In this document: positions 1 to 8,658 of the stretch, in pieces
How positions within the stretch are numbered: position 1 is the stretch's first letter
How the letters are laid out: the number at the start of each line of letters is the position of its first letter
NCBI RefSeq assembly: GCF_006864135.1
Contig: NZ_SADV01000016.1
Span: 30,161 to 94,160 of the forward strand
Direction: 5' to 3'
DNA length: 64,000 nucleotides
Source of the DNA: Lysinibacillus sphaericus
GTDB taxonomy: Bacteria > Bacillota > Bacilli > Bacillales_A > Planococcaceae
Notes under the pieces: generated by a model
Told to the model about the DNA's origin: nothing
What the model saw: only the letters and a program-made list of their open reading frames with translations
The model's database searches: none
Position numbers and translations under genes: made by a program

Positions 1-669
1 TGCACCACGGACATTTTTTGAATCATTGATATGCAGGACTTTGATACGCTCAACACCTATTAGTTTATCAAACTCATTTAAGACGCCATCAAAATCTTCT
101 ACAATGTTATAACCAGCGTCATGAGTATGGCATGTATCAAAGCAAACTGAAAGACGTTCATTATGCGTTACGCCATCTATAATTTTTGCAAGTTCTTCAA
201 AGGAACGGCCACATTCAGTTCCCTTCCCCGCCATTGTCTCCAATGCGATTTGTACAGGGTAATCCTGTGACAGTACTTCATTTAAACCTTCAATAATCTT
301 GGCAATCCCTGCGTCTGCTCCCGCACCGACATGGGCACCCGGATGCAATACAATTTGTGTTGCTTCCAACGCTGCTGTTCGTTCGATTTCAGTTTGTAAA
401 AAATCTACACCTAGACGGAAAGTTTCAGGTTTTTCTGTGTTCGCAATATTAATAATGTATGGAGCATGGACAACAATATTTGTCATACCATGCTCTTTCA
501 TGTGTAGTAAACCATTCATTATATTGAGGTCAGCAATTGCCTTACGACGAGTGTTTTGAGGTGCTCCTGTATAAATCATAAAGGTATTTGCCCCATATGA
601 AAGGGCCTCTTTACTTGATCCGAGCAGCATTTCTTTTCCGCTCATTGAAACATGTGATCCAAGTAGCAT
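1..669 (-). CDS. nfo: Endonuclease IV, partial (C-terminus beyond window)
   Basis: AP endonuclease of the Nfo/EndoIV TIM-barrel family, which cuts DNA 5' of abasic sites in base-excision repair. Only the first 223 codons are inside the window; the family is usually about 280-300 residues. Expected tri-zinc ligands are visible: H68 (VVHAPY), H109 (VLHPGAH), E144 (ALETMAGKG), D178 and H181 (CFDTCH), H213. The start ATG at 669 follows a GGAGG-type site 6 bases upstream. It lies 12 bases downstream of cshB, as in Bacillus subtilis, so the two are probably co-transcribed. Identity is firm; only the missing C-terminus is unknown. Confidence 0.95.
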   Translation of the reverse strand, partial: MLLGSHVSMSGKEMLLGSSKEALSYGANTFMIYTGAPQNTRRKAIADLNIMNGLLHMKEHGMTNIVVHAPYIINIANTEKPETFRLGVDFLQTEIERTAALEATQIVLHPGAHVGAGADAGIAKIIEGLNEVLSQDYPVQIALETMAGKGTECGRSFEELAKIIDGVTHNERLSVCFDTCHTHDAGYNIVEDFDGVLNEFDKLIGVERIKVLHINDSKNVRGA

Positions 670-681
670 TTGAATGCCTCC

Positions 682-1983
682 TTATTTTTTACCGCGAGCT
701 TTTAAACGACGTTCACGTTTTTTAACTTTTTCCATTTCCCATTTCATATTACGCTTGTAGCCTGGTTTTACTTTTTTCGGCTTCCGCACTAATGCTTTAG
801 CCTTTGCATCGATTTCATTTTCATGCTTCACACGATTTTTACGTGCATGACGATCTTTTAGTTCAGACCATTCGCCATCTTTTACGTCTTTTTGAACAAA
901 TGGAATGCCCATCTTCTCAACGCGTACTACTGCATCCTCATCTGATGGCTCAAACAAAGTGATAGCCGTTCCTTTATTCCCTGCACGCGCTGTACGTCCC
1001 ACACGATGAATAAAGAATTCTAAGTCCTCTGGAATTTCGTAGTTAATGACATGTGAAATTCCTTGAATATCGATACCACGCGCTGCAAGATCTGTTGCAA
1101 CGATATATTGATAGTCCAACTCTCGAATTTGCTTCATCATCCTCTTACGATCACGTGGACTTAAATCACCATGTATTTGACCACAGCGAATCCCATTTTC
1201 ATTTAAGAAACCTGCAACGTGCTCTGCAGTTTTGCGTGTGTTGGTGAAAATTACCGCTAAAAATGGGTTGATTCCTTCAATAACATCCAGCAAACGTTTG
1301 TTACGTGATTTAGAACGCACTGGTACAAGCACAAAGTCAATTCCTTCTGCAACCGGGCGTTTATCGTTCATATGAATATGAACAGGTGCTTCCATATATT
1401 TTTTTAAAAAAGGCTGAAGCTTTTCTGGAATTGTTGCTGAGAATACAAACATTTCAAGGTTTTCTGGCATTTGGGAAGCAAAACCATCGATTTCCTCTAT
1501 AAAGCCCATATCGAAGGCTAAATCTGCCTCGTCGACAACTAACATTGATGCCGTATGCACAAATAACGCTTGCGCTGTAACGAGATCACGAATACGCCCT
1601 GGCGTCCCGACAACAATTTGTGGTTGCGTTTTTAATTTATCAATGGAGCGTTGTTTGTCCGTACCTCCAATAAATAGTTTCGCTTGAATAGTTGTTCCTT
1701 CTATTAATTGATTTAGCGCATCAAAAATTTGTTGTGCAAGCTCACGTGTAGGTGACGTAATAACAGCTTGTACTTCCTGCTTGTCAGCATTAATTCGTTG
1801 CACAATCGGAATTAAAAAACTATGTGTTTTTCCCGTCCCTGTATGCGCTTGTCCGATTGCACTCTTACCTTTTAATAGTAGCGGAATGATTTCCTTTTGA
1901 ATCGGCGTTGGTTCTGTAAAGCCAAGTCTTGCAATTGCGTCCTGCAAAAATGGCTGAAAATTATAATCAGTATATTTTGACAT
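682..1983 (-). CDS. cshB: DEAD-box ATP-dependent RNA helicase CshB
   Basis: RNA helicase acting on structured RNA, linked in Bacillus to cold growth and ribosome assembly. The helicase motifs are in order: Q motif near residue 29, Walker A AHTGTGKT at 46-53, PTREL near 79, DEAD at 151-154, SAT near 180, and HRVGRTAR in the second RecA domain near 327. The C-terminal 50 residues are Lys/Arg rich, typical of an RNA-binding tail. At 433 residues it matches CshB better than the longer CshA. Its position immediately upstream of nfo supports the assignment. The start ATG at 1983 has an AGGAGGAACGA-type RBS. Confidence 0.93.
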   Translation of the reverse strand: MSKYTDYNFQPFLQDAIARLGFTEPTPIQKEIIPLLLKGKSAIGQAHTGTGKTHSFLIPIVQRINADKQEVQAVITSPTRELAQQIFDALNQLIEGTTIQAKLFIGGTDKQRSIDKLKTQPQIVVGTPGRIRDLVTAQALFVHTASMLVVDEADLAFDMGFIEEIDGFASQMPENLEMFVFSATIPEKLQPFLKKYMEAPVHIHMNDKRPVAEGIDFVLVPVRSKSRNKRLLDVIEGINPFLAVIFTNTRKTAEHVAGFLNENGIRCGQIHGDLSPRDRKRMMKQIRELDYQYIVATDLAARGIDIQGISHVINYEIPEDLEFFIHRVGRTARAGNKGTAITLFEPSDEDAVVRVEKMGIPFVQKDVKDGEWSELKDRHARKNRVKHENEIDAKAKALVRKPKKVKPGYKRNMKWEMEKVKKRERRLKARGKK

Positions 1984-2448
1984 AATTCGTTCCTCCTAAC
2001 ATCTTTCACATTGTATCATGATTCGAACTCCAGGTATATTAACGTCCTATTATCTCAAGCATGAACATAATTTTATACTTTTATCATGGCTGTAGCGAAG
2101 CCCTTATCAAAGTTACTCGAAATACTGTGAATATGCAATAAAAAAAGCGCTCAGAACTGTACATAAATTCTACTCCTGATTGTAAAAAGCGGTATGGTAA
2201 TTTAATCGTAAGACTTCGACATTCCCATTTTGTGAGGAGATTTTCTCTATGGTGAGCTCCCATTATAATTTAGTCTAAATCTTTTTAGTTTGTTAAACAT
2301 AGTTTTAATACTATTTTGATTTTGCTACTTATACTAATGATGAGCTAAAAATTAGTATTTTTTATGTCAATTTATTGTTAACTAATGCTTTGAAGAATTA
2401 CCATATGTTACGATAAAAATGTAAGATACTAGAGGAGGTTGACTTATC
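1984..2448. other. Intergenic region between divergent cshB and bdhA
   Basis: This 465-base AT-rich stretch holds the promoters of two divergent genes. I see no ORF with a ribosome site, no clear terminator and no repeat copy. The bdhA RBS (AGAGGAGGTTGA) is at about 2430-2441. No promoter with good -35 and -10 boxes stands out. Confidence 0.5.
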
Positions 2449-3504
2449 ATGAAAGCAGCAAGATGGTATAAAGCAAAAGACATCCGAGTAGAAAACATTG
2501 AAGAACCAGTAATCTCACCTGGAAAAGTAAAAATTAAAGTACATTGGACAGGGATTTGCGGTAGTGATTTACATGAATACACAGCTGGCCCAATATTCAT
2601 TCCAGTAGAACAACCTCACTATGTAAGTAAAGATATTGCGCCAATTGTTATGGGCCATGAGTTCTCTGGTGAAGTAGTAGAAATTGGCGAAGGTGTTACA
2701 AAGGTACAAGTTGGGGATCCCGTAGTTGTAGAACCTATTCTTGCATGTGGCGAATGTGCCGCTTGTAAAAAAGGAAAATATAATATTTGTAAGCATTTAG
2801 GATTCCACGGTCTGTCTGGCGGCGGCGGAGGTTTCTCTGAATATACAATGGTAGATGAAAAAATGGTACATAAAATGCCAGAAGGTCTTTCCTACGAACA
2901 AGGTGCACTTGTTGAACCAGCGGCAGTAGCATTACATGCAGTTCGTCAAAGTAAACTAAAGGCTGGCGATACAGCAGCTGTTTTTGGCACTGGGCCAATC
3001 GGTCTTCTAGTTATCGAGGCATTACGTGCAGCTGGAGCGGCGGAAATTTATGCGGTAGAACTTTCGGCGGAGCGTGCTGCTAAAGCATTAGAACTAGGCG
3101 CTACAGCAGTTATTAATCCTAAAGATGAGGATGCAGTAGCTCGTCTACATGAATTAACAAATGGTGGCGTAGATGTTGCATTTGAAGTAACAGGTGTTCC
3201 TGTAGTATTACAACAAGCTATTGATTCAACAACATTTGAAGGAGAAACAATTATCGTTTCTATTTGGGAAACTGCAGCTTCTATTCTGCCAAACAATATC
3301 GTACTGACAGAGCGTTCTGTAAAAGGTATCATTGCATATCGCGATATTTTCCCAGCGGTGATGGAATTAATGAAACAAGGTTACTTCCCTGCTGAAAAAC
3401 TTGTAACGAAACGAATTGCTCTTGATGAAGTCGTAACAGAAGGCTTCGAGGCACTAATGAAAGAAAAAAACCATATTAAAATCCTTGTCAATTCACAAGC
3501 TTAA
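2449..3504 (+). CDS. bdhA: Zn-dependent 2,3-butanediol dehydrogenase family protein
   Basis: Medium-chain zinc alcohol dehydrogenase, likely interconverting acetoin and 2,3-butanediol with NAD(H). Catalytic zinc residues are seen in GICGSDLHEY (Cys near 37) and GHEFSGEV (His-Glu near 69). The structural zinc loop CGECAACKKGKYNIC holds four cysteines near 100-114. The nucleotide fold motif GTGPIGLL lies near 180. Length (351) is typical of (R,R)-butanediol dehydrogenases, and the absence of extra domains fits that clade. Sorbitol or threonine dehydrogenase specificity cannot be excluded by sequence reading. It is monocistronic and ends at a strong hairpin. Confidence 0.8.
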   Translation: MKAARWYKAKDIRVENIEEPVISPGKVKIKVHWTGICGSDLHEYTAGPIFIPVEQPHYVSKDIAPIVMGHEFSGEVVEIGEGVTKVQVGDPVVVEPILACGECAACKKGKYNICKHLGFHGLSGGGGGFSEYTMVDEKMVHKMPEGLSYEQGALVEPAAVALHAVRQSKLKAGDTAAVFGTGPIGLLVIEALRAAGAAEIYAVELSAERAAKALELGATAVINPKDEDAVARLHELTNGGVDVAFEVTGVPVVLQQAIDSTTFEGETIIVSIWETAASILPNNIVLTERSVKGIIAYRDIFPAVMELMKQGYFPAEKLVTKRIALDEVVTEGFEALMKEKNHIKILVNSQA

Positions 3505-3515
3505 TATATAGAGAG

Positions 3516-3560
3516 ACAGGTAGAGAAAACGAAGAAACTTTTCTCTACCTGTTTTTAATT
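3516..3560. terminator. Bidirectional terminator between bdhA and kdpC
   Basis: A perfect 14-bp stem (ACAGGTAGAGAAAA at 3516-3529 paired with 3539-3552) is followed by TTTTT on the plus strand and preceded by A-rich sequence that gives U residues on the minus strand. It can terminate both convergent transcripts. Confidence 0.85.
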
Positions 3561-3563
3561 TTG

Positions 3564-4208
3564 TTACCCCTCTTTTTTCTCCATTTTTTTCATAATATCT
3601 AAATTGGCCATTAGGTAGTTCACCTTATTTTCTCCAAAAGTCCCTAACGTACGTTTTTCTGTATTTTCTTCTATAATTTTTTCAATCTCATCCTTCGCAA
3701 GCCCACTTGCTTGGGCAATTCGATCGACTTGTATTTCTGCAGCCTTCACACTAATATGCGGATCCAAACCTGAGCCTGAAGCGGTCATTAAATCAGCAGG
3801 TATGTCTTGTCGTTTAACGGATGGATTTGCTAATAAAAACTTCTCGATATCTGCTTCTATCCGTTTCTTTAATTCTGGGTTCGATGGTGCATAGTTAAAT
3901 GTTCCAGAGCTAACACCACTATAGTTCACCTGGCCATTTTCATCTGGTATCGTATCCTCTTTCGTATAGACATTATAGTTAACAGATGAGACACGCCCCC
4001 AGAAATATTCTGGTGCAGTAAAAGCTTGACCGATTAATGCTGAACCAACAGCTTCACCATCCGCTTCTATTAAACTACCATTTGCTTTATGATGAAATAA
4101 CCCTTGAGCTAATGCAGTTACTGCAAATGGGTATATAAAACCACATAAAACGAACATTGTCATTGAGATTAAAAATGCTTGCTTTGAATTCTCAAAAAAT
4201 TTCCGCAT
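3564..4208 (-). CDS. kdpC: K+-transporting ATPase subunit C
   Basis: KdpC, the single-pass subunit that stabilises the KdpFABC potassium pump in the membrane. One N-terminal membrane helix (about residues 10-32, ISMTMFVLCGFIYPFAVTAL) is followed by an extracytoplasmic domain with the family signature FWGRVSSVNYN and the SGSGLDPHIS motif. I chose ATG 4208 rather than an upstream ATG at 4250 because AGGAGGAAGG lies right before it and the homologous sequence begins at MRKFFE. The product is 214 residues, a usual length. It follows kdpB by 10 bases, so it is the last gene of the operon. Confidence 0.95.
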   Translation of the reverse strand: MRKFFENSKQAFLISMTMFVLCGFIYPFAVTALAQGLFHHKANGSLIEADGEAVGSALIGQAFTAPEYFWGRVSSVNYNVYTKEDTIPDENGQVNYSGVSSGTFNYAPSNPELKKRIEADIEKFLLANPSVKRQDIPADLMTASGSGLDPHISVKAAEIQVDRIAQASGLAKDEIEKIIEENTEKRTLGTFGENKVNYLMANLDIMKKMEKKEG

Positions 4209-4218
4209 GTCCTTCCTC

Positions 4219-6282
4219 CTATAAACCAAACATCTGGAATAGTGGTCCAACTAGTAAATCAATCAATTTAATGCCAATAAAGGGAGCAATAATTCCACCT
4301 ACACCATAAACAAGTAAGTTTTTATTTAATAACTTTATAGCACTCATCGGCTCATACTTTACACCCTTCATTGCAATAGGTATTAATAGTGGTATAATCA
4401 CTGCGTTAAAAATTAAAGCAGAAATGATCGCACTAGATGGCGAATTGAGATTCATAATGTTTAATGTCCCCATCTCTGGTACAGCGACCATAAGCATAGC
4501 TGGAATAATAGCAAAATACTTTGCGATATCATTTGCAATACTGAAAGTCGTTAATGCCCCTCGCGTCATGAGCAACTGTTTTCCTATTTCTACAACTTCA
4601 ATAATTTTAGTTGGATTTGAATCTAAATCGACCATGTTCGCAGCTTCCTTTGCAGCGTTCGTTCCCGAATTCATGGCAAGACCTACGTTTGCTTGTGCTA
4701 ATGCAGGGGCATCGTTCGTCCCGTCACCAGTCATCGCCACTACTTTCCCTTGTGCCTGCTCATCTTTAATAACTTGAATTTTGTCTTCTGGCTTACTTTC
4801 TGCTATAAAGCTGTCCACCCCCGCTTCCTTTGCGATAGCCGCTGCCGTTAAAGGATTATCTCCTGTACACATGATCGTTTTAATCCCCATCGTTCGAAGC
4901 TTTTCAAAGCGTTCCTTGAGTCCGGCCTTTACGACATCCTTTAAGTAAATGACACCTAAAATTTTATCGTTTAACGCTACTACGAGTGGTGTCCCACCAA
5001 CAGAAGATACTTGTTGAATCAGTTGTTCCAAATTTGTAGGAATGCTATGACCTGCTTTTAGGCTCTCTTTTTTTATCGTATCATAGGCTCCTTTTCGAAT
5101 TTTTGTGCCATCCTTCCTATCCAAACCACTCATACGAGTTTGTGCGGTAAAGGGAATATGTTCACTTGACTTAATAATGTCTTCTTCACCGTCTATATTC
5201 ACTCCTAATTCACAAGCAAGTGACAAAATAGACTTTCCTTCAGGTGTATCATCTGTTAAAGAACTAAGCCATGCAGCTTGCAGTAAATCTTTACTTTCCA
5301 CCCCTATTACTGGGAGAAATTCAGCTGCCATGCGATTTCCATAAGTAATAGTTCCAGTTTTATCTAAAATTAATGTATCTACATCTCCACACGCCTCTAC
5401 GGCTCTTCCAGACATCGCAATAACATTAAACTGAGTAACTCTATCCATTCCTGCAATACCGATGGCCGACAATAATCCACCAATGGTTGTAGGAATTAAA
5501 CAAACTGTAAGGGCAATTAATGTTGCGATGGAAATCGGTACATTTAAATAAGTTGTCATTGGATAGAGCGTCACAACAACTAATAAGAAAATAATCGTTA
5601 AACTTACTAAAAGTGTATTGAGTGCTATCTCATTTGGCGTTTTTTTACGACTGGCTCCTTCGATGAGTGTGATCATTTTATCTAAAAATGATTCACCAGG
5701 CATCGAAGTAATTTCGATCATCAACCAATCACTCGTAACCGTCGTACCACCTGTAACTGATGAGAAATCTCCACCCCGCTCCTTTACAACAGGCGCAGAT
5801 TCACCTGTTATCGCCGATTCATCTACTGTAGCAATGCCTTCCAAAACTTCTCCATCATTTGGAATAACCTCACCTGCCTGAACTAAAACAATATCGCCCT
5901 TTTTTAGTTCATGTGCCTGTTTAAGTATTTCAGAGCCATCACTAAGTAAAACACGAGCCTGTGTAACTGTTTTTGTGTTTTTTAACGTTTGAACTTGTGC
6001 CTTTCCTCGCCCTTCAGCAATCGACTCGGCAAAGTTTGCAAATAGAATAGTTACAAAAAGAATGCTAGCGACGATCGCATTATACAATCGATCATGTTCT
6101 ACTACTTCGCTACCAAACATATTCGGGAAGAGGGTTAATAGCAGCACAAACATAAACCCTACTTCTACTACAAACATAACAGGATTTTTCAGCATATATA
6201 ATGGACTAAATTTTTTTAAAGCGTCTATAATCGAGTTTTTTAGCATATTGCCCGTAAGCAAACCTTTTCTTGCTGTTTCCAT
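4219..6282 (-). CDS. kdpB: K+-transporting P-type ATPase subunit B
   Basis: Catalytic ATPase subunit of the KdpFABC high-affinity K+ pump. The P-type phosphorylation motif DKTGTIT is near residue 306, the TGES actuator loop (AITGESAPV) near 155, and the hinge [12 protein letters not shown] near 515. Hydrophobic segments occupy the N-terminus and C-terminus as expected. Length (687) is typical. RBS AAGGAGAGA precedes the ATG at 6282. Unlike the usual tight kdpA-kdpB junction, about 300 bases of repeat DNA separate it from kdpA, so its translation is not coupled to kdpA. Confidence 0.97.
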   Translation of the reverse strand: METARKGLLTGNMLKNSIIDALKKFSPLYMLKNPVMFVVEVGFMFVLLLTLFPNMFGSEVVEHDRLYNAIVASILFVTILFANFAESIAEGRGKAQVQTLKNTKTVTQARVLLSDGSEILKQAHELKKGDIVLVQAGEVIPNDGEVLEGIATVDESAITGESAPVVKERGGDFSSVTGGTTVTSDWLMIEITSMPGESFLDKMITLIEGASRKKTPNEIALNTLLVSLTIIFLLVVVTLYPMTTYLNVPISIATLIALTVCLIPTTIGGLLSAIGIAGMDRVTQFNVIAMSGRAVEACGDVDTLILDKTGTITYGNRMAAEFLPVIGVESKDLLQAAWLSSLTDDTPEGKSILSLACELGVNIDGEEDIIKSSEHIPFTAQTRMSGLDRKDGTKIRKGAYDTIKKESLKAGHSIPTNLEQLIQQVSSVGGTPLVVALNDKILGVIYLKDVVKAGLKERFEKLRTMGIKTIMCTGDNPLTAAAIAKEAGVDSFIAESKPEDKIQVIKDEQAQGKVVAMTGDGTNDAPALAQANVGLAMNSGTNAAKEAANMVDLDSNPTKIIEVVEIGKQLLMTRGALTTFSIANDIAKYFAIIPAMLMVAVPEMGTLNIMNLNSPSSAIISALIFNAVIIPLLIPIAMKGVKYEPMSAIKLLNKNLLVYGVGGIIAPFIGIKLIDLLVGPLFQMFGL

Positions 6283-6302
6283 AGGTGTCTCTCCTTATTA
6301 AA

Positions 6303-6582
6303 AATCAATTTCGCCTTGGCGTAATTGCCGCTGACGCTTCGCTTTCGCGCAGATAAACAATGCGTCCGGATTTTAGATTCATTCCTTTCAAAATCCGTGA
6401 CATCCGCCGGAGGCTTAGGCCAACATGATGTTGGTCACTCAGTCGTGTGTTGCTGTCGCTTCGCTTTCGCACAGATAAATTGCCACAGGACGTGGCGTTC
6501 TTAGACTGAGTTCCTCTATTTCAGTAGTTATTTAAAAGGAACCACATCCGCATTCATCTCACCTCATTCAGAGGCGGGAGTC
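6303..6582. repeat. Lysinibacillus-type structured repeat inserted between kdpA and kdpB
   Basis: Non-coding repeat belonging to the family seen at about ten places in this window. It begins with the palindrome CAATTTCGCC/GGCGTAATTG at 6306-6327, then two copies of the core GCTTCGCTTTCGC (about 6336 and 6458), a ninefold-shared block GGCCAACATGATGTTGGTC near 6418, and GCCACAGGACGTGGCGTTCT near 6482. The right end (CTCACCTCATTCAGAGG) reaches the kdpA stop codon at 6583-6585. It lies inside the kdp operon. Confidence 0.85.
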
Positions 6583-8286
6583 TTAAACTGAATGAAGATA
6601 AAGTTGTAAGTGCTCCGTAATTGGCCCAAGTGCTAATGCCGGTAAAAATGTAAGAGCACCAATCATTAACACGATAGCAACAAGTAAAAATGTAAAAATA
6701 GTATTATCTGTTCTTAATGTTCCTACCGAGTCACTGTGAAACATTTTTTTAGCTAGTAGGGACGCTATAGCTAGTTGAATAATGATCGTCAAATAACGTC
6801 CGAAGAACATGGCAAGCCCTGTCGTCACATTCCAAAATGTTGAGTTGTCAGCTAATCCCTCAAAACCTGAGCCATTATTTGCTGAGGCAGATGCAAATTC
6901 ATAAAGAACTTGAGATAACCCATGTGCACCTGGATTCGTTACGGCTGCTACTCCTGACGGTGTTAGTACTGCAAGCGCTGAAAATAGCAAAATAATAGCA
7001 GGATGGATGAGAATACAAAGTGCAATTAGCTTCATTTCCTTCTCTTCAATTTTCTTACCTAAAAACTGAGGTGTTCGACCAATCATCAAACAGGCGATAA
7101 AAATTGTTAATAACACATACATCATCATGTTCATCAGGCCGACTCCCTTGCCTCCAAACACAACATTTAGCATCATATTAAACATCGGTACAAGACCACC
7201 AAGCGGCGTTAATGTATCATGCATATTGTTGACAGACCCCGTTGTAAAAGCAGTGGTCACTGTCGTAAATAACGCAGATTGTGCCACCCCAAAGCGCATC
7301 TCTTTTCCTTCCATACTTCCTAGGTCCTGTACAATTCCGAGCTCATTAATAATTGGATTACCCGCTCTCTCCGCAACATACACCGTCATCAATCCAACTA
7401 GGAACAGCGCACTCATTGCCACAAAAATGGCGAGCCCTTGCTTTCCAAAGATCGTTTTCCTTTTTCCATATGCAACCATTAAACTAAAGGCAACTACACA
7501 AGCACCTGGTAATAACATCATAGATAGCATCTCCACAATATTAGAAATGACCGTTGGATTTTCAAAAGGTGTTGTTGAATTCGCCCCATTGAAGCCACCA
7601 CCATTTGTTCCTATATGCTTGATAGATTCAAGAGAAGCTACAGGTCCAAGTGCAATATCTTGTAATTTACCTTCTATTGTTTGTACAGTTTTATTCGCAC
7701 TCAAGGTTTGTGGTGTACCTTGAGAGACTAAAATAATGGCCACAACAATAGCTATAGGTATTAACACACGTGTGATAACACGCACAAAATCCACAAAGAA
7801 ATTACCAATAGTGTCGGTTTTAGCAACAAGACGTCGGCAGAACGCCATACAAGCCGCATAACCAGTAGCTGCAGATGTAAACATCATAAAAATAATGATT
7901 AGCATTTGTGATAAATAACTTAGTCCTGATTCGCCACTATAGTGCTGAAGATTTGTATTCGTTATAAATGAAATTATGGTATTAAATGAAAGTGTTGCTT
8001 CCATATTGTCAATATCATTTGGGTTTAACAACAACATAGCTTGAATTCGTAAAAGAAAGTATCCACTAAACACCATAAAGGCGTTCGACAAAATTAATGA
8101 AAGTACATACTGTTTACCAGTCATATCTACTTGCTTAATGCCACATAATTTATAAATAAATCCATCAAATCTGTCCATTATTGGATCAAGCCAAGTTTTT
8201 TGTTGCATCGTCACCCGAAATAAATAATGACCGGTTAAAATAACGATTGGTAAAGAAATAATTAACACGATGGCGATTTGCCACAT
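6583..8286 (-). CDS. kdpA: K+-transporting ATPase subunit A
   Basis: KdpA, the K+-selecting membrane subunit, related to Ktr/Trk channels. About ten hydrophobic segments are visible, with the pore-loop signatures TNLQHYSGESGLSYLSQ, IGTNGGGFNGANS and SANNGSGFEGL. Length (567) is slightly above the common 555-562. RBS AGGAGGTATTGCGGT precedes ATG 8286, 24 bases after kdpF. The final residues and stop lie at the border of the repeat at 6303-6582, so the extreme C-terminus may have been supplied by that element. Confidence 0.96.
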   Translation of the reverse strand: MWQIAIVLIISLPIVILTGHYLFRVTMQQKTWLDPIMDRFDGFIYKLCGIKQVDMTGKQYVLSLILSNAFMVFSGYFLLRIQAMLLLNPNDIDNMEATLSFNTIISFITNTNLQHYSGESGLSYLSQMLIIIFMMFTSAATGYAACMAFCRRLVAKTDTIGNFFVDFVRVITRVLIPIAIVVAIILVSQGTPQTLSANKTVQTIEGKLQDIALGPVASLESIKHIGTNGGGFNGANSTTPFENPTVISNIVEMLSMMLLPGACVVAFSLMVAYGKRKTIFGKQGLAIFVAMSALFLVGLMTVYVAERAGNPIINELGIVQDLGSMEGKEMRFGVAQSALFTTVTTAFTTGSVNNMHDTLTPLGGLVPMFNMMLNVVFGGKGVGLMNMMMYVLLTIFIACLMIGRTPQFLGKKIEEKEMKLIALCILIHPAIILLFSALAVLTPSGVAAVTNPGAHGLSQVLYEFASASANNGSGFEGLADNSTFWNVTTGLAMFFGRYLTIIIQLAIASLLAKKMFHSDSVGTLRTDNTIFTFLLVAIVLMIGALTFLPALALGPITEHLQLYLHSV

Positions 8287-8310
8287 ACCGCAATACCTCC
8301 TACAAGCCTA

Positions 8311-8391
8311 TTAATAATTTTCAGGATAAAGTAATGCATGCCCTAGATAACCGAAAAGGAATACAAGTACAATCCCCATAACAATCCACAT
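8311..8391 (-). CDS. kdpF: K+-transporting ATPase small subunit F
   Basis: A 26-residue ORF starting MWIVMGIVLVFLFGYLGHAL, a single hydrophobic helix, placed directly before kdpA. KdpF is a tiny lipid-like stabiliser of the KdpABC complex, and size, position and the GYLGHALL-type pattern fit. RBS AAGGAGGAATAAAAA is at 8392-8406. Too short for usual gene calling; the assignment is by context and composition. Confidence 0.85.
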   Translation of the reverse strand: MWIVMGIVLVFLFGYLGHALLYPENY

Positions 8392-8404
8392 TTTTTATTC
8401 CTCC

Positions 8405-8497
8405 TTACTTTTCACCGACTAACTTGAAGCACCAAGCTGTTAATGCATATAGACTCGTAAAGCTTATGATGAGTAAGCCAATCATATAAAAGTCCAT
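8405..8497 (-). CDS. Small single-helix membrane protein upstream of kdpF
   Basis: A 30-residue ORF (starts MDFYMIGLLIISFTSLYALT, ends WCFKLVGEK) preceded by AGGAGGGTGCTCG. It is the first cistron of the kdp operon, 13 bases before kdpF. It has one membrane helix and a short charged tail. Small ORFs in this position occur in other kdp operons, but I cannot name a function; a regulatory or complex-stabilising peptide is possible. A TTG at 8500 is an alternative start adding one residue. Confidence 0.7.
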   Translation of the reverse strand: MDFYMIGLLIISFTSLYALTAWCFKLVGEK

Positions 8498-8530
8498 CAA
8501 TCGAGCACCCTCCTTTATTTGGATGCTCTC

Positions 8531-8639
8531 ATCATACTGACTTTCAAATTAATGTAGTGTTAGGAAATCGCTTTTTCTATTAAGAAACTATAAAGAGGGA
8601 AAATCTTAATACTTTCTTAATGGAAGATAACGCTATAAT
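8531..8639. promoter_or_regulatory. Divergent kdp promoter region with candidate KdpE operator
   Basis: Between kdpF-side and kdpD, TATAAT at 8634-8639 is a good -10 for kdpD, 20 bases before its start, without a good -35. TATGAT on the minus strand (8536-8531) may serve the kdpFABC side. Upstream of the kdpD -10 are two direct repeats TCTTAAT at 8604-8610 and 8615-8621, 11 bases apart, and the inverted copy ATTAAGAAA at 8579-8587. One-turn direct repeats are the usual site form for OmpR-family regulators such as KdpE. Operator function is inferred. Confidence 0.55.
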
Positions 8640-8658
8640 ACAAATGAGGTGAAAGAGG

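Noticed and set aside
4424..6301. Several plus-strand ORFs of 79-117 codons opposite kdpB
   Set aside because: They are antisense frames of a well-conserved gene, have no ribosome sites and no protein-like composition.
7127..7723. 198-codon plus-strand ORF opposite kdpA
   Set aside because: Antisense shadow of the membrane gene; long only because of codon bias.
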